From positions 1 through 36,281 of IMG/VR virus record IMGVR_UViG_3300036835_000339: DNA of 36,281 nt. The stretch is one strand, 5' to 3'. The stretch is from a virus. Position 1 is the stretch's first letter. Every line of letters begins with the position of its first letter. Positions 8,000 through 15,134 of this stretch are shown here, piece by piece. The notes beneath the pieces were generated by a model, which searched no databases, was not told the DNA's origin, and was given only the letters and a program-made list of their open reading frames with translations. The position numbers and the translations under genes are program-made.

Positions 8000-8398
8000 A
8001 TGAGTACCGCCCCGCGCCAGCCGTCGTTGATCGTCCCGCTCGTCCCCGCGCGCCCGGTCGCCGTGCCCTGGCCCGTCCGCATCCAGAAAAAGATCGAGCT
8101 CAAACGGACCGTCGCCCTCGCCCCGCAACCCGGCGAACGCCTCACCGTGAGCGTGGCCGAGGCCGCCGATCTGCTCGGCATTTCCCGCCGGACCGCCTAT
8201 GAGCTGGTCAAAGCCGGCGAGATCCCGAGTCTGAAACTGCGGCAAACGATTCGCGTGCCCTATCAGGGCTTAGTTGAGATGATCGAAGCGGCCTGCGCCG
8301 CGCATCGGGGGATCGATCAGCAATGGCGCTCACACCCAAGAAACGGGTCAACAAAGACGGATCCGAAACGTTCACCCTACGGCTCGACCTCGGAGTAA
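8000..8398 (+). CDS. Excisionase-like MerR/HTH_17 DNA-binding protein
   Basis: 132 residues from ATG 8000, which has GGGAG eight bases upstream; earlier in-frame starts (7964, 7982, 7985) lack this. Residues about 55-100 form the HTH_17 excisionase-type winged helix: LTVSVAEAADLLGISRRTAY, ELVKAGEIPSLKL, then a hydrophobic strand and helix. Such proteins bend attachment-site DNA and set the direction of integrase. The N-terminal 50 residues are Pro/Val-rich. The 3' end overlaps the integrase start by 76 bases in another frame, so the two are co-transcribed. It could also be a helper regulator rather than a true excisionase. Confidence 0.65.
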   Translation: MSTAPRQPSLIVPLVPARPVAVPWPVRIQKKIELKRTVALAPQPGERLTVSVAEAADLLGISRRTAYELVKAGEIPSLKLRQTIRVPYQGLVEMIEAACAAHRGIDQQWRSHPRNGSTKTDPKRSPYGSTSE

Positions 8399-9549
8399 AT
8401 CCGCTCACCGGCGAGCGCGACCGGCCGTACATCAACGGACGAACTGAGGGCGAATGTATCGCCAACTACCTTGAGGAGCGGCGGCGGCGCAAACCGCGAC
8501 GCGACAAAACGGTCTTTCGCTCTGAGCTCACCTACTCGGAATGGGTGGCCGAATGGCTGGCGATGCGCGAGGGCAGCGTCCGCCCGAAAACCTGGCGCAA
8601 CGAGAAGTACTCCCTGCACGCCAGCGCCGAGCCCTTCCTCGGCCGGCGCAAACTCCGCGAGATCGACGAATTCATCATCGCCGATTGGCTGGTCTGGCTG
8701 CGCGACGAGCGCGGGCTCGAGCCCGGCACGCGCAAGCGCCTCAAGATCCTGGTCGCGCAAACGTTTGAGGCGGCCAAGCGCTGGGGCGTGATTCCCGAAA
8801 ACGTGGTACGCAACGTCGACACGCCCATCGGCAAGCGCAGCAAAGAGCCGGTCTACCTCACCGACGACGAACTCAACCGGCTTGACGCGGTCTGCCAGGC
8901 CGACGAGCTCGAGCCGGTCTGGAGCCTCTTGATCGCGACCGGCGCCCGGATCAGCGAAGTCCTGGGTCTGCGCTGGGACAACGTCGACCTCGCCGCCGGG
9001 CACCTCAGGATTGAGGAGCAGCTGGTCGACCTCGGGCCGGGCAACGGCCGCGGATTGGCCGAGCCGAAAACTCCGCGCGGGGTCCGCACCGTGGCGCTCG
9101 AGCCGTGGGCGCTCGAGCGCCTGCGCACCTACCGCGCGGCCGAGCACGTCCGCCGGCTCGGCCGGGTTGGCTGGAACCCCGCGCGCTTCGTCGTCGTCAC
9201 CCGCGCCGGCAAGGTCCCGTGGGCGGAAACGATCAATCGCCGGCTCGAGGGATTAGCCAAGCTGGCCGGCGTCCGCCCGGTGACGGCCCACGATTTCCGG
9301 CACTCCCATATCGACTACCTGCGGCGCCGGGGCTGGCCCGATGCCGCGATCATGGCGCGGGTCGGGCACGCCAGTAGCCGGCAGCTCGACACCTACACCG
9401 GGCGCTACGCCGGCGATCAAGCGGCACTGGTCGAGACGTTGCCGGCGCGGGTTGGCCTAATCGCCGAAACCGTTTGGCCTAATGATGGCCTAATGGAACC
9501 GAACGGGAAGCAAGATGAGTGGACTGATCTGGAGCTCTCCGGGGACTAG
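8323..9549 (+). CDS. int: Tyrosine recombinase (phage integrase)
   Basis: 408 residues. The N-terminus (1-65) is an arm-binding domain with GSETFTLRLDLGVNPLTGER. Residues about 70-165 are the SAM-like core-binding domain. The catalytic domain (about 175-370) has the full set: R209 in ATGARISEVLGLRW, K249 in AEPKTPRGVRT, H323 and R326 in AHDFRHSHIDYL, H349 in RVGHAS and the nucleophile Y358 in LDTYTGRY. It would insert the phage at a bacterial attachment site. The last 35 codons are built partly from the GGCCTAAT repeats, which suggests that the phage attachment site overlaps the gene end. The start is fixed by the typical N-terminal pattern despite the 76-base overlap with the excisionase gene. 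Confidence 0.93.
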   Translation: MALTPKKRVNKDGSETFTLRLDLGVNPLTGERDRPYINGRTEGECIANYLEERRRRKPRRDKTVFRSELTYSEWVAEWLAMREGSVRPKTWRNEKYSLHASAEPFLGRRKLREIDEFIIADWLVWLRDERGLEPGTRKRLKILVAQTFEAAKRWGVIPENVVRNVDTPIGKRSKEPVYLTDDELNRLDAVCQADELEPVWSLLIATGARISEVLGLRWDNVDLAAGHLRIEEQLVDLGPGNGRGLAEPKTPRGVRTVALEPWALERLRTYRAAEHVRRLGRVGWNPARFVVVTRAGKVPWAETINRRLEGLAKLAGVRPVTAHDFRHSHIDYLRRRGWPDAAIMARVGHASSRQLDTYTGRYAGDQAALVETLPARVGLIAETVWPNDGLMEPNGKQDEWTDLELSGD

Positions 9550-9815
9550 TTAGGCGTCGATTGCGCGACAAGTGAGCGGGGCTTCGTCTCGGGGATCAAG
9601 CTCATCATGAATGTCGCTGAGAAGCACAATCGTGAAACTTCCCGTTTTTTTCCGCAATCTGCTAACGATTTGTGCGGGGAACTATTCCCGTTCTCGGGAA
9701 TACGTCGGTGATCAGTGCGCCCCGCCACACTGCTTTTGCGCAGCGTTCGGCCTAACGATGGCCTAATGGCGAGCGCGCAGTGGCCTAATGGGCACGGATT
9801 TGGCCTAATGGAACC
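9454..9815. repeat. Phased GGCCTAAT repeats: candidate attP arm sites
   Basis: Seven copies of (T)GGCCTAAT(G) or a one-base variant, all on the + strand, have their GG at 9454, 9476, 9487, 9749, 9760, 9782 and 9802. Steps within clusters are 22, 11, then 11, 22 and 20 bp, about one or two DNA turns. Two copies extend to matching GGCCTAATGGAACC. The clusters flank about 200 non-coding bases after the integrase stop. This layout fits integrase arm-type sites around a core, which itself was not identified. Confidence 0.55.
9676..9701. promoter_or_regulatory. TTCCCG-type operator in the attP region
   Basis: ATTCCCG-TTCT-CGGGAAT (9684-9701) is a perfect inverted repeat. A further half site GGGGAA lies at 9676-9681, forming a nested GGGAA-CTA-TTCCC. 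It matches the operator family seen at 7947, 10358, 11495, 20594 and 31629. No promoter is evident here, so repressor might act on recombination or transcription into the repressor gene. Confidence 0.5.
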
Positions 9816-9822
9816 CACTTCC

Positions 9823-10263
9823 CTAGCCCGCACGATTCGGCCCCGGTAAGCGCTCGGCGATCTTGACGATCGTCTCGTCCCGGATGCGGTGATCGGCGAG
9901 GGCATAGAACCAGGGCAGCGTCGCCGCCAGGAGCGCCTCGTCGACCGAATTGAGGAGCGCCGCGAGCTCGGCCCGGATCACTCCCGGCGCCAGTTCGTCG
10001 CGACTGCGGTGGCCGGCGGCGAGGAGGACGACGTCGGGATCGAGATCGAGCGCGGTGGCAATGATCGCGCAGTAGCGCGGGGTCGGACGCTGCTCGTTGT
10101 TTTTCCACTTGTAGACGAGGCTGGCATAGGGCAGACCGGCCACCTCGCGAAAGTGATAGAGGGTCCAGCCGCGGCGGTCGAGCTGGCGCATCAGCCACCC
10201 GCCGAAGTCGATGGTCCGGGCTTCCGCACCGCGCGCCGGCGCGGTCGTCTCATCAGTGTCCAT
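9823..10263 (-). CDS. Leftward HTH (Cro/CI type) regulator, candidate lysogeny repressor
   Basis: 146 residues, the only leftward gene in the lysogeny module. Residues about 18-85 form an HTH_3 domain: WLMRQLDRRGWTLYHFREVA, GLPYASLVYKWKNNEQRPTP, then IIATALDLDPDVVLLAAG. The C-terminal half (about 90-146) is helical with no LexA-type Ser/Lys peptidase motif, so RecA-driven self-cleavage is not expected. It faces the early promoter at 10317 divergently across about 230 bases, the classic arrangement for a CI-like repressor. Its own promoter could not be resolved. Binding to the TTCCCG palindromes is inference. The attP-type repeats lie just past its stop. Confidence 0.72.
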   Translation of the reverse strand: MDTDETTAPARGAEARTIDFGGWLMRQLDRRGWTLYHFREVAGLPYASLVYKWKNNEQRPTPRYCAIIATALDLDPDVVLLAAGHRSRDELAPGVIRAELAALLNSVDEALLAATLPWFYALADHRIRDETIVKIAERLPGPNRAG

Positions 10264-10316
10264 TCGTCGTGACTCCCCAACGACGCGCTCCCGTTGCCGT
10301 GACTACAACGGAAACA

Positions 10317-10374
10317 TTGACAAAGTGTCGAGTGGATTGTATACGAGCGGGACAAGGTTCCCGGACCTCGGGAA
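10317..10374 (+). promoter_or_regulatory. Main early promoter with TTCCCG operator
   Basis: TTGACA (10317-10322), a 17-base spacer and TATACG (10340-10345) form a near-consensus sigma70 promoter pointing to the early genes. The expected start is about 10352. The palindrome TTCCCG-GACCT-CGGGAA (10358-10374) lies at about +6 to +22, where bound repressor would block escape or elongation. The rest of 10264-10490 holds a GCCGGG/CCCGGC hairpin near 10411-10430 and no gene. Confidence 0.7.
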
Positions 10375-10490
10375 GGTCCATCCCTAGTGTACCAGTCTCC
10401 GGTCGCTTCGATCGCCGGGATGCGCCGCCCGGCGCCAACCTACGATGCAGCCAGCACGAGCGGAGTCCGCGTTTACTCGAGGGGAGAGCA

Positions 10491-10790
10491 ATGCCGCCCG
10501 CCGCCGACCATTTCTCGGTATCCCGTCTCGTCCTCCTCTATCGCCGCGCCGGGGTCGCGCCCGACGACTACCGCGAGGCCGTGAGCACCGCGGCCGATCT
10601 CATCATCAACGCCCTGATCGCCACCGGCTTTGCCGAGGCCGAGTCCCCGCCCGGGGTGATCGCGCTCGCGCGCCAGGAGCAGGGCAGCGAACTCCTCGGG
10701 ATCATGACCGAACCCGTTCCCCAAACTACGACGTTCCTGCTACAATTAGCGACGAGCTTCGATTGGGGAGCGTTGTCGCTGATCACCTAA
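10491..10790 (+). CDS. First early gene, unknown function
   Basis: 99 residues from the ATG at 10491 with AGGGGAG just upstream; longer frames would run over the promoter and operator. The sequence is helical (SRLVLLYRRAGVAPDDYREA, then AADLIINALIATGFAEAE) with no recognised domain. Being the first gene after the main early promoter, it may be a regulator or anti-host factor; this rests on position only. A promoter-like element (10726-10746) lies inside its 3' end. Confidence 0.6.
   Translation: MPPAADHFSVSRLVLLYRRAGVAPDDYREAVSTAADLIINALIATGFAEAESPPGVIALARQEQGSELLGIMTEPVPQTTTFLLQLATSFDWGALSLIT
10726..10746 (+). promoter_or_regulatory. CTACGA/extended -10 promoter before annealing gene
   Basis: CTACGA (10726-10731), nine bases, then TGCTACAAT with -10 TACAAT (10741-10746). 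The same layout occurs at 18058, 18552 and 32962. It lies inside the previous gene, 58 bases before the start at 10805. Confidence 0.45.
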
Positions 10791-10804
10791 GGGAACGGAG
10801 AACC

Positions 10805-11476
10805 ATGACCGATAGACCAATCTTCGATCCGGCCAAGTACGTCACGAGACTCGAGCACAAGGCGAAAAGCGGCAAGGTCTTTTCGACCGACTATCTCGAG
10901 GTCAAGTGGCGCCTCGTCTGGTTGCGTGAAGTCGATCCGCAGGCCGTCATCGAAACCGAGCATATCCGGATCGACGACGTCGCCGCGATCTTTAAGGCGC
11001 GGGTCACGCTTTCCACCGGCGGCAGCGCCACCGGTTACGGCAACGTCAACGCCGGCGAGTTTCCCGACTACATCGGCAAGTGTGAAACGGTCGCACTCGG
11101 CCGCGCCCTCGCCGCGCTCGGGTTTGGCACGCAATTCGCCGGCGATTTTCAGGAAGAGCGGATCGCCGATAGCCCGGTCAGGCGGCCCGCCGCGCGGTCG
11201 GTCGCTCCGACGTCGAAACCGGACGCCCAGGCGGCGCCGGCCGAACCGACGCCGATCACCAGCGCCCGCGCAACTGGCGCCGGCACTGACCGGCCGACGC
11301 CGGGCATGCTGCGCTATCTCGAGCAGGAGGCGAAGAAACGGGGGTACACGGCCGAGGACGTCGAGGTCCGGGCGCGCCAGCTCTTCGGGCGGCTGCCGAG
11401 CGAGCTCTCGACCACGGAGCACGCTCAGCTCGTCGAGTGGGCGAAAGCGCCGGCGGCCGCGGCCGGTCAACGCTAA
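10805..11476 (+). CDS. Probable single-strand annealing protein (Rad52/Sak-like)
   Basis: 223 residues; AACGGAGAACC precedes the ATG. The N-terminal 120 residues have the layout of phage annealing proteins of the Rad52/Sak kind: YLEVKWRLVWLREVDPQA, a strand with FKARVTLSTGGSATGYG, then DYIGKCETVALGRALAALGF, where the family usually has an EKAETKAIGRALA-like helix. A Pro/Ala-rich linker (about 130-160) joins a C-terminal helical domain (about 165-215). It would bind single-stranded DNA and promote annealing in recombination-linked replication or circularisation. No partner exonuclease was found. The family call is by motif memory and needs a profile search. Confidence 0.6.
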   Translation: MTDRPIFDPAKYVTRLEHKAKSGKVFSTDYLEVKWRLVWLREVDPQAVIETEHIRIDDVAAIFKARVTLSTGGSATGYGNVNAGEFPDYIGKCETVALGRALAALGFGTQFAGDFQEERIADSPVRRPAARSVAPTSKPDAQAAPAEPTPITSARATGAGTDRPTPGMLRYLEQEAKKRGYTAEDVEVRARQLFGRLPSELSTTEHAQLVEWAKAPAAAAGQR

Positions 11477-11494
11477 GCTCTTTTTTGGCGATCC

Positions 11495-11510
11495 TTCCCG
11501 ATTTCGGGAA
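11495..11510. promoter_or_regulatory. TTCCCG-type operator before replication gene
   Basis: Perfect TTCCCG-ATTT-CGGGAA, 19 bases after the stop of the annealing gene and before the initiator gene. Fifteen bases are identical to the site at 31629. No -10 was recognised next to it, so it may act as a roadblock to elongation rather than at a promoter. Confidence 0.5.
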
Positions 11511-11534
11511 TCACCGTGCCGTCGTCGAGGGAAC

Positions 11535-11570
11535 AAAAAATCCGGGCTGGTCAGGACGTGACCGGCCCGG
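11535..11570 (-). terminator. Strong hairpin with T-tract in the leftward direction
   Basis: Bases 11542-11553 and 11559-11570 form a 12-bp stem (one G-T wobble) with a 5-base loop. On the - strand the stem is followed by TTTTTTG, so this looks like an intrinsic terminator for leftward transcripts. On the + strand no T-tract follows. No leftward gene is seen upstream of it, so it may stop antisense transcription into the annealing gene. Confidence 0.5.
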
Positions 11571-11663
11571 AGGCTCCCAAGGGAAGGGAGTGCTGCTGAT
11601 CGCCAGACATCGGGGGACGCCTTTGCGCAACAAGGCAGCAGCGGTAGTGTCGAGGATTGCGGC

Positions 11664-12383
11664 ATGAGCGTCAAGATCATGACTGCGGTGTGGGAACTCA
11701 AACTGAGCCACGCGGAAAAGTTGGTGCTGTTGGCGTTTGCCGACAACGCCAATGATGAGAACCGGGCCTGGCCGTCGGTCGCACGGGTGGCCTGGAAATC
11801 GGGCTACTCCGAGCGTCAAGTCCAGCGGATCATCCACGACATGATCGATCGCGGCCTGCTCAAGATCGAAGCGCCGGCCACCCCGACCGATCCCACGAAA
11901 TACAGCATCCATCCCGAACACGGGGTACCACTGCCCCCGTTCCACGCCCGGAACCACAGGGGTGACAAAACGGCACCGGGTGACACTATGACACCGGGTG
12001 ACAACGGGCGCCGACGGGGTGACATAGCTATGTCACCCGAACCGTCAAGAGAACCGTCAAGAGAACGGTCTCCCTCTCCCCCGCGCGCGAGCACGTCGCT
12101 CCCGGCCGACTTCACGGTGACGAAGGCGATGCGTGATCAGCTGACGCTGGCCGGCGTCCGCCTGACCTCGGCTGAAGTCGCGCGCGGGACGGCGAAATTC
12201 ATCGCCAACGCCCAGGCCAAAGACGAGCGCCGGGCCGACTGGCCGGCAGCCTGGCTGCGCTGGATGCTCGACGAGCCGGGGTTTACCGCGCCGCGATCAA
12301 GGCGCGGCGGGCGCGGAGCTGAGCCCCTGATCGATCCCGAGCAATACAAAGGCGACAACTACCTGAAAGTCCGCGGAGGATGA
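11664..12383 (+). CDS. Replication initiator-like winged-helix protein (lambda O-like layout)
   Basis: 239 residues with GAGG nine bases before the ATG. Residues about 10-75 form an HTH_36-type winged helix: LSHAEKLVLLAFADNAND, WPSVARVAWKSGYSERQVQR, IIHDMIDRGLLKIE. This domain is common at the N-terminus of phage replication proteins. The middle (about 95-145) is disordered, low complexity and encodes the iteron cluster. The C-terminal part (about 150-215) is helical, with a WPAAWLRWMLDEP stretch like that of phage proteins that recruit helicase. It would bind the iterons and load the host replisome. The resemblance to lambda O is in layout, not proven homology. Confidence 0.65.
   Translation: MSVKIMTAVWELKLSHAEKLVLLAFADNANDENRAWPSVARVAWKSGYSERQVQRIIHDMIDRGLLKIEAPATPTDPTKYSIHPEHGVPLPPFHARNHRGDKTAPGDTMTPGDNGRRRGDIAMSPEPSREPSRERSPSPPRASTSLPADFTVTKAMRDQLTLAGVRLTSAEVARGTAKFIANAQAKDERRADWPAAWLRWMLDEPGFTAPRSRRGGRGAEPLIDPEQYKGDNYLKVRGG
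11957..12065. other. Iteron cluster inside the initiator gene: candidate replication origin
   Basis: Four direct copies of GGGTGACA start at 11960, 11978, 11996 and 12017, with steps of 18, 18 and 21 bases. The fourth joins an inverted copy TGTCACCC (12031-12038) to make a perfect 22-base palindrome (12017-12038). Two tandem 12-base repeats CCGTCAAGAGAA follow (12042-12065). Iterons within an initiator gene are known from lambda O. No strongly AT-rich unwinding stretch is seen next to them. Confidence 0.6.
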
Positions 12384-12391
12384 CGCAACCA

Positions 12392-12778
12392 ATGTCCACC
12401 CCAGCAACACTGGATGTCAGTTACCGCCCGGTCAGCGCCGGGCCGCTTCTGACCTATCACCGCCTCACCGCCGGCCACACGCAGGCCGAGCTCGCCCGCC
12501 GGGCCGGGATCGATCACTCGCTGCTCAACCGCTATGAAGCGGGCGAGCGCCGGCCGAGCCGGGCGCGGGTGCTCAAGCTCGCCCATGCCCTCGGGCTCTC
12601 GGCCGACGAAACCGATGAGCTCCTGCAGACCGCTGGCTGGGCGCCGGCGACCCCGACCTATCGCCGCCTGGTCGTCCTCTTTGCCGCCTGCGGCGATGCG
12701 AACCGGCGGCGCAAAGCGGCGCGCCTGCTCGACCAGGCGGTCGCCGTCCTGGCGGCGCCGATCCGGTATGACGACTGA
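12392..12778 (+). CDS. XRE-family HTH regulator
   Basis: 128 residues. Start 12392 is chosen because the GGAGG (12375-12379) touches the alternative ATG at 12380, leaving no spacing. Residues about 17-75 are a clear HTH_3: LTAGHTQAELARRAGIDHS, LLNRYEAGERRPSRARVLKL, AHALGLSADETDELLQTAGW. The last helix and the AGW ending are common in the XRE group with a short helical C-terminal domain. It may be a Cro-like second regulator of early genes; it could also compete for the TTCCCG operators. Function is by family only. Confidence 0.8.
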   Translation: MSTPATLDVSYRPVSAGPLLTYHRLTAGHTQAELARRAGIDHSLLNRYEAGERRPSRARVLKLAHALGLSADETDELLQTAGWAPATPTYRRLVVLFAACGDANRRRKAARLLDQAVAVLAAPIRYDD

Positions 12779-12791
12779 GGAGGGGAGTCCG

Positions 12792-13445
12792 ATGCATGAC
12801 GAATCGAACGACGAGATCCGGGCCGCGGTTGAGGCCGCGGCCGAGGCGATCGGCGGCCAGATCATGACCGACGTCGAACTGGCCGCTTTCGTCGAGGAGG
12901 GCGAGCGGGCCGAGCAGGCATTCGATGATCAGGCGCGCGCCGAAGGGCGCCGGTTCCTCGACGAGGAACAGGACGGAGAGGTCATCGCCCAGTGGTATCG
13001 CCGCGCAGGCGAAACGAAGACCGTCGCCGCGGCCGCGGCGCTGGCGCATAGCCTCATCCTCGACTACCGCCACGACTACGGCACGATCTGCCACGCCACG
13101 ACCGCGGCCGCGCTGGCGATGGCGAGCGCGCTCAACGAGTCAGACCAGGGCGGTCTGACGGGCTTCCAGGCGTCGCTGATCGGCTGGGGGTTCATGCGCC
13201 GCTGGCTGGATTGGGACAAAGCACCGCGCCGAATGATCAATACCGAGCGGCTGCTCTATCCGCAATCAGACCACGAGTGGAACCGCCTCCCGGCCGACCA
13301 TGTTGCCTGGTTGCAGAAGCGCGCGGCCGAATTGTTGGCAGAGCATCCGACTGCGCATCCCGACGTGCGCGCCCGGTGGGAAGACATCGCGGCGGGCCGC
13401 TTCCCTTCGTTCGTTCAACCGGAGCGCTCCGATGGCGACCTGTAG
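12792..13445 (+). CDS. Conserved-type phage protein of unknown function
   Basis: 217 residues from ATG 12792 with AGGGGAG upstream. The N-terminal 75 residues are acidic and helical. The part from about residue 95 on, with the motifs YGTICHATTAAALAMASAL, GGLTGFQASLIGWGFMRRWL and TERLLYPQSDHEW, resembles a protein often seen in early regions of phages of Gram-positive hosts, whose job is unknown. The last 14 bases overlap the next gene. No catalytic motif is visible. Confidence 0.7.
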   Translation: MHDESNDEIRAAVEAAAEAIGGQIMTDVELAAFVEEGERAEQAFDDQARAEGRRFLDEEQDGEVIAQWYRRAGETKTVAAAAALAHSLILDYRHDYGTICHATTAAALAMASALNESDQGGLTGFQASLIGWGFMRRWLDWDKAPRRMINTERLLYPQSDHEWNRLPADHVAWLQKRAAELLAEHPTAHPDVRARWEDIAAGRFPSFVQPERSDGDL

Positions 13446-13665
13446 GAGTTGCGGCGCCGCCATCGTCTGGACCCTTACTCCGGCCGGCAAGCGCTTCCCG
13501 GTCGACGCCGCGCCCGACCGCGAGAGCGGCACGATCTACGTACGCGCCGGGTACATGCGGCGGCTCGCCGGCGAGGAGCTCGAGGAGGCGCGAGCGCGCG
13601 ACGTCGAACTCTTCGTGTCCCATTGGGCGACCTGCCCCCAAGCCAAACGCTGGTCGCGGTCATGA
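13432..13665 (+). CDS. Small zinc-ribbon-like protein
   Basis: 77 residues; ATG chosen because the protein begins at once with the zinc-binding half MATCRSCGAAIVW. A second pair may come from C71 in HWATCPQAKRW with a nearby His. The middle is a charged helix (RRLAGEELEEARARDVELF). Similar small phage proteins with CxxC at both ends are common and lack a known role. The start overlaps the previous gene by 14 bases and its stop overlaps the nuclease start by 4. Confidence 0.65.
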   Translation: MATCRSCGAAIVWTLTPAGKRFPVDAAPDRESGTIYVRAGYMRRLAGEELEEARARDVELFVSHWATCPQAKRWSRS

Positions 13666-14051
13666 TCTCGGCCGAGGAGTACCGGGCGTCGATCTCTGAG
13701 GCGGACTTCACCGCGAAGGTGATCATCCTCGCCGAGGAGGCCGGTTGGCTCGTCTATCACATCCCCGATTGGATGTGGCGCGCGGCCTTTGCCCGCTGGA
13801 AAGCGACCGGAGATCGCGCCGGTCGGCGCTGGCCGGTGCGCGGTTTTCCCGATCTCGTGCTCGTGAGGCCGCCCGAGCTCGTCGCGGTTGAACTGAAAAC
13901 CACCTATGGCCGGCGCTCGGTCGATCAGCGCCGGTGGGAAGCCGCGCTCATGGCCTGCGGCATCAGCGTCGAGCTCTGGCGGCCGCGCGATTGGCGCTAT
14001 ATCGAGGCGCGGCTCGCGCCAAAGGAGGAATCACATGCCGAGGGTCTATGA
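13662..14051 (+). CDS. VRR-NUC family (PD-(D/E)XK) nuclease
   Basis: 129 residues from the ATG inside ATGA. The VRR-NUC pattern is clear: SEADFTAKVIILAEEAGWLV (Glu in helix 1), then RGFPDLVLV with the catalytic Asp, then VAVELKTTYGRRSVDQRRW with the ELK motif and the following Gln. This fold cuts branched or single/double-strand junction DNA. In small phages such genes sit among recombination or replication genes and may resolve replication intermediates. Length is close to the stand-alone phage versions. Confidence 0.82.
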   Translation: MISAEEYRASISEADFTAKVIILAEEAGWLVYHIPDWMWRAAFARWKATGDRAGRRWPVRGFPDLVLVRPPELVAVELKTTYGRRSVDQRRWEAALMACGISVELWRPRDWRYIEARLAPKEESHAEGL

Positions 14052-14454
14052 ATCGGCCGCCGTCGCCGTCCAGATCAAACTGACGATGCTCGACTGTGCG
14101 AGCTGCGGGATGGTCTTTGGCGTGACGACGGAGCTGGAGAAACGGCGGCGGGAAGACGGCAAGAGTTTTTTCTGTCCGAACGGGCATTCCAACTTCTTTG
14201 TCGAGAACGAGCTCGACAAGGCCCGCAAAGAGGTCAAGCGCCTCCAAGACGAAAGCGAGCGCCGGCGCCAGCTCTGGCGGGATGAGCAAGCCGCCCACGA
14301 CGCGACCCTGAAGAGTTTGGCTGCGACCAAAGGGCATCTGACGCGAACGAAGAAATATATCGCCGCTGGCGTCTGTCCCTACTGTCACCGCCATTTCAGC
14401 GCGCTCGAGCGCCACATGGCGAGCAAGCATCCGGACGAGCCGGCGGCTGATTGA
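14035..14454 (+). CDS. Zinc-finger/coiled-coil protein, unknown role
   Basis: 139 residues with a strong AAAGGAGGAA before the ATG. N-terminal zinc ribbon: CASCGMVF with a later CPNGH pair (residues about 17-52). Then a coiled coil (about 60-110, KARKEVKRLQDESERRRQLW). The C-terminus is a C2H2-type finger, CPYCHRHFSALERHMASKHP. Proteins with this three-part layout occur in phage early regions; DNA or RNA binding is likely but the target is unknown. It overlaps the nuclease gene by 17 bases. Confidence 0.72.
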   Translation: MPRVYESAAVAVQIKLTMLDCASCGMVFGVTTELEKRRREDGKSFFCPNGHSNFFVENELDKARKEVKRLQDESERRRQLWRDEQAAHDATLKSLAATKGHLTRTKKYIAAGVCPYCHRHFSALERHMASKHPDEPAAD

Positions 14455-14466
14455 GGGAGGGCCAGG

Positions 14467-15120
14467 ATGAGACGACGGGCGCTTGTAGTCCTGTTCGTGC
14501 TGAGTGCGGTACTCGCCACTACCGGGAAACCCGGTATCCAGAAAGCCGAGGCCCATTCCGGCTATTGGCGCGTCGCCGACACCGCCGGCAACGGGCTGCG
14601 ATTGCGCTCAGGTCCGGGCGGCGACTACCCGATCCTGCTCGTGATGCAACGCGGTGACAGGCTGAAAGCGTTTGGTCACCGCGGGAATTGGATCAAGGTC
14701 CGGCACCTGGCGAGCGGAACGGTCGGTTGGGCCTGGCTCGACTTCGTCGTCGCCGATGCGGGCTCGAGCGCCGGCGGGACCGGCGGCGGGTCGGGTGCCA
14801 TTTGCTTGACGAACTACTGGCGGGAGGCCATCTGCAGCTCGAGCGACGTCGGCAACGCGATTCGCTACTGGGCCGGGCAGTACGGCATCGGCTGGTGGTG
14901 GCTGGGGGCCACAGCGGCGTGCGAGTCGAGCTTTAACGTCTATGCGTTCAATCCGATTTCCGGCGTCACCGGCTTATTCCAATTCGAGCCGAGCACGTTT
15001 TGGGCGTGGGGCGGCGTCGATCTCTATGACCCGTGGGATCAAAGCCGCATCGCAGCAAAAATGTTCGCGGCCGGCGAGGCACGTCAGTACTTTTGCGCGA
15101 TCTTGATTGGCTACGCGTGA
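14467..15120 (+). CDS. Secreted lytic transglycosylase-like protein with SH3 domain
   Basis: 217 residues; GGGAGGG lies upstream of the ATG. Residues 1-29 are a signal peptide (MRRRALVVLFVLSAVLATTG, cleavage near AEA-HS). Residues about 31-95 are a bacterial SH3_3 domain (NGLRLRSGPGGDYPIL ... GWAWLDFV). A Gly/Ser linker (about 97-111) leads to a lysozyme-like SLT domain with the likely catalytic E153 in ATAACESSFNVYAFNP, then SGVTGLFQFEPSTFWAWGG. It would cut peptidoglycan glycan strands outside the membrane. A secreted wall enzyme among early genes, far from the lysis cassette, is unusual; it may serve superinfection control or lysogenic fitness rather than lysis. Confidence 0.8.
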   Translation: MRRRALVVLFVLSAVLATTGKPGIQKAEAHSGYWRVADTAGNGLRLRSGPGGDYPILLVMQRGDRLKAFGHRGNWIKVRHLASGTVGWAWLDFVVADAGSSAGGTGGGSGAICLTNYWREAICSSSDVGNAIRYWAGQYGIGWWWLGATAACESSFNVYAFNPISGVTGLFQFEPSTFWAWGGVDLYDPWDQSRIAAKMFAAGEARQYFCAILIGYA

Positions 15121-15134
15121 GCGGAGCAACGACC

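Noticed and set aside
14518-14536. ACCGGG-AAA-CCCGGT in the transglycosylase signal peptide as an operator
   Set aside because: Half sites differ from TTCCCG, and the place inside the gene start does not fit.
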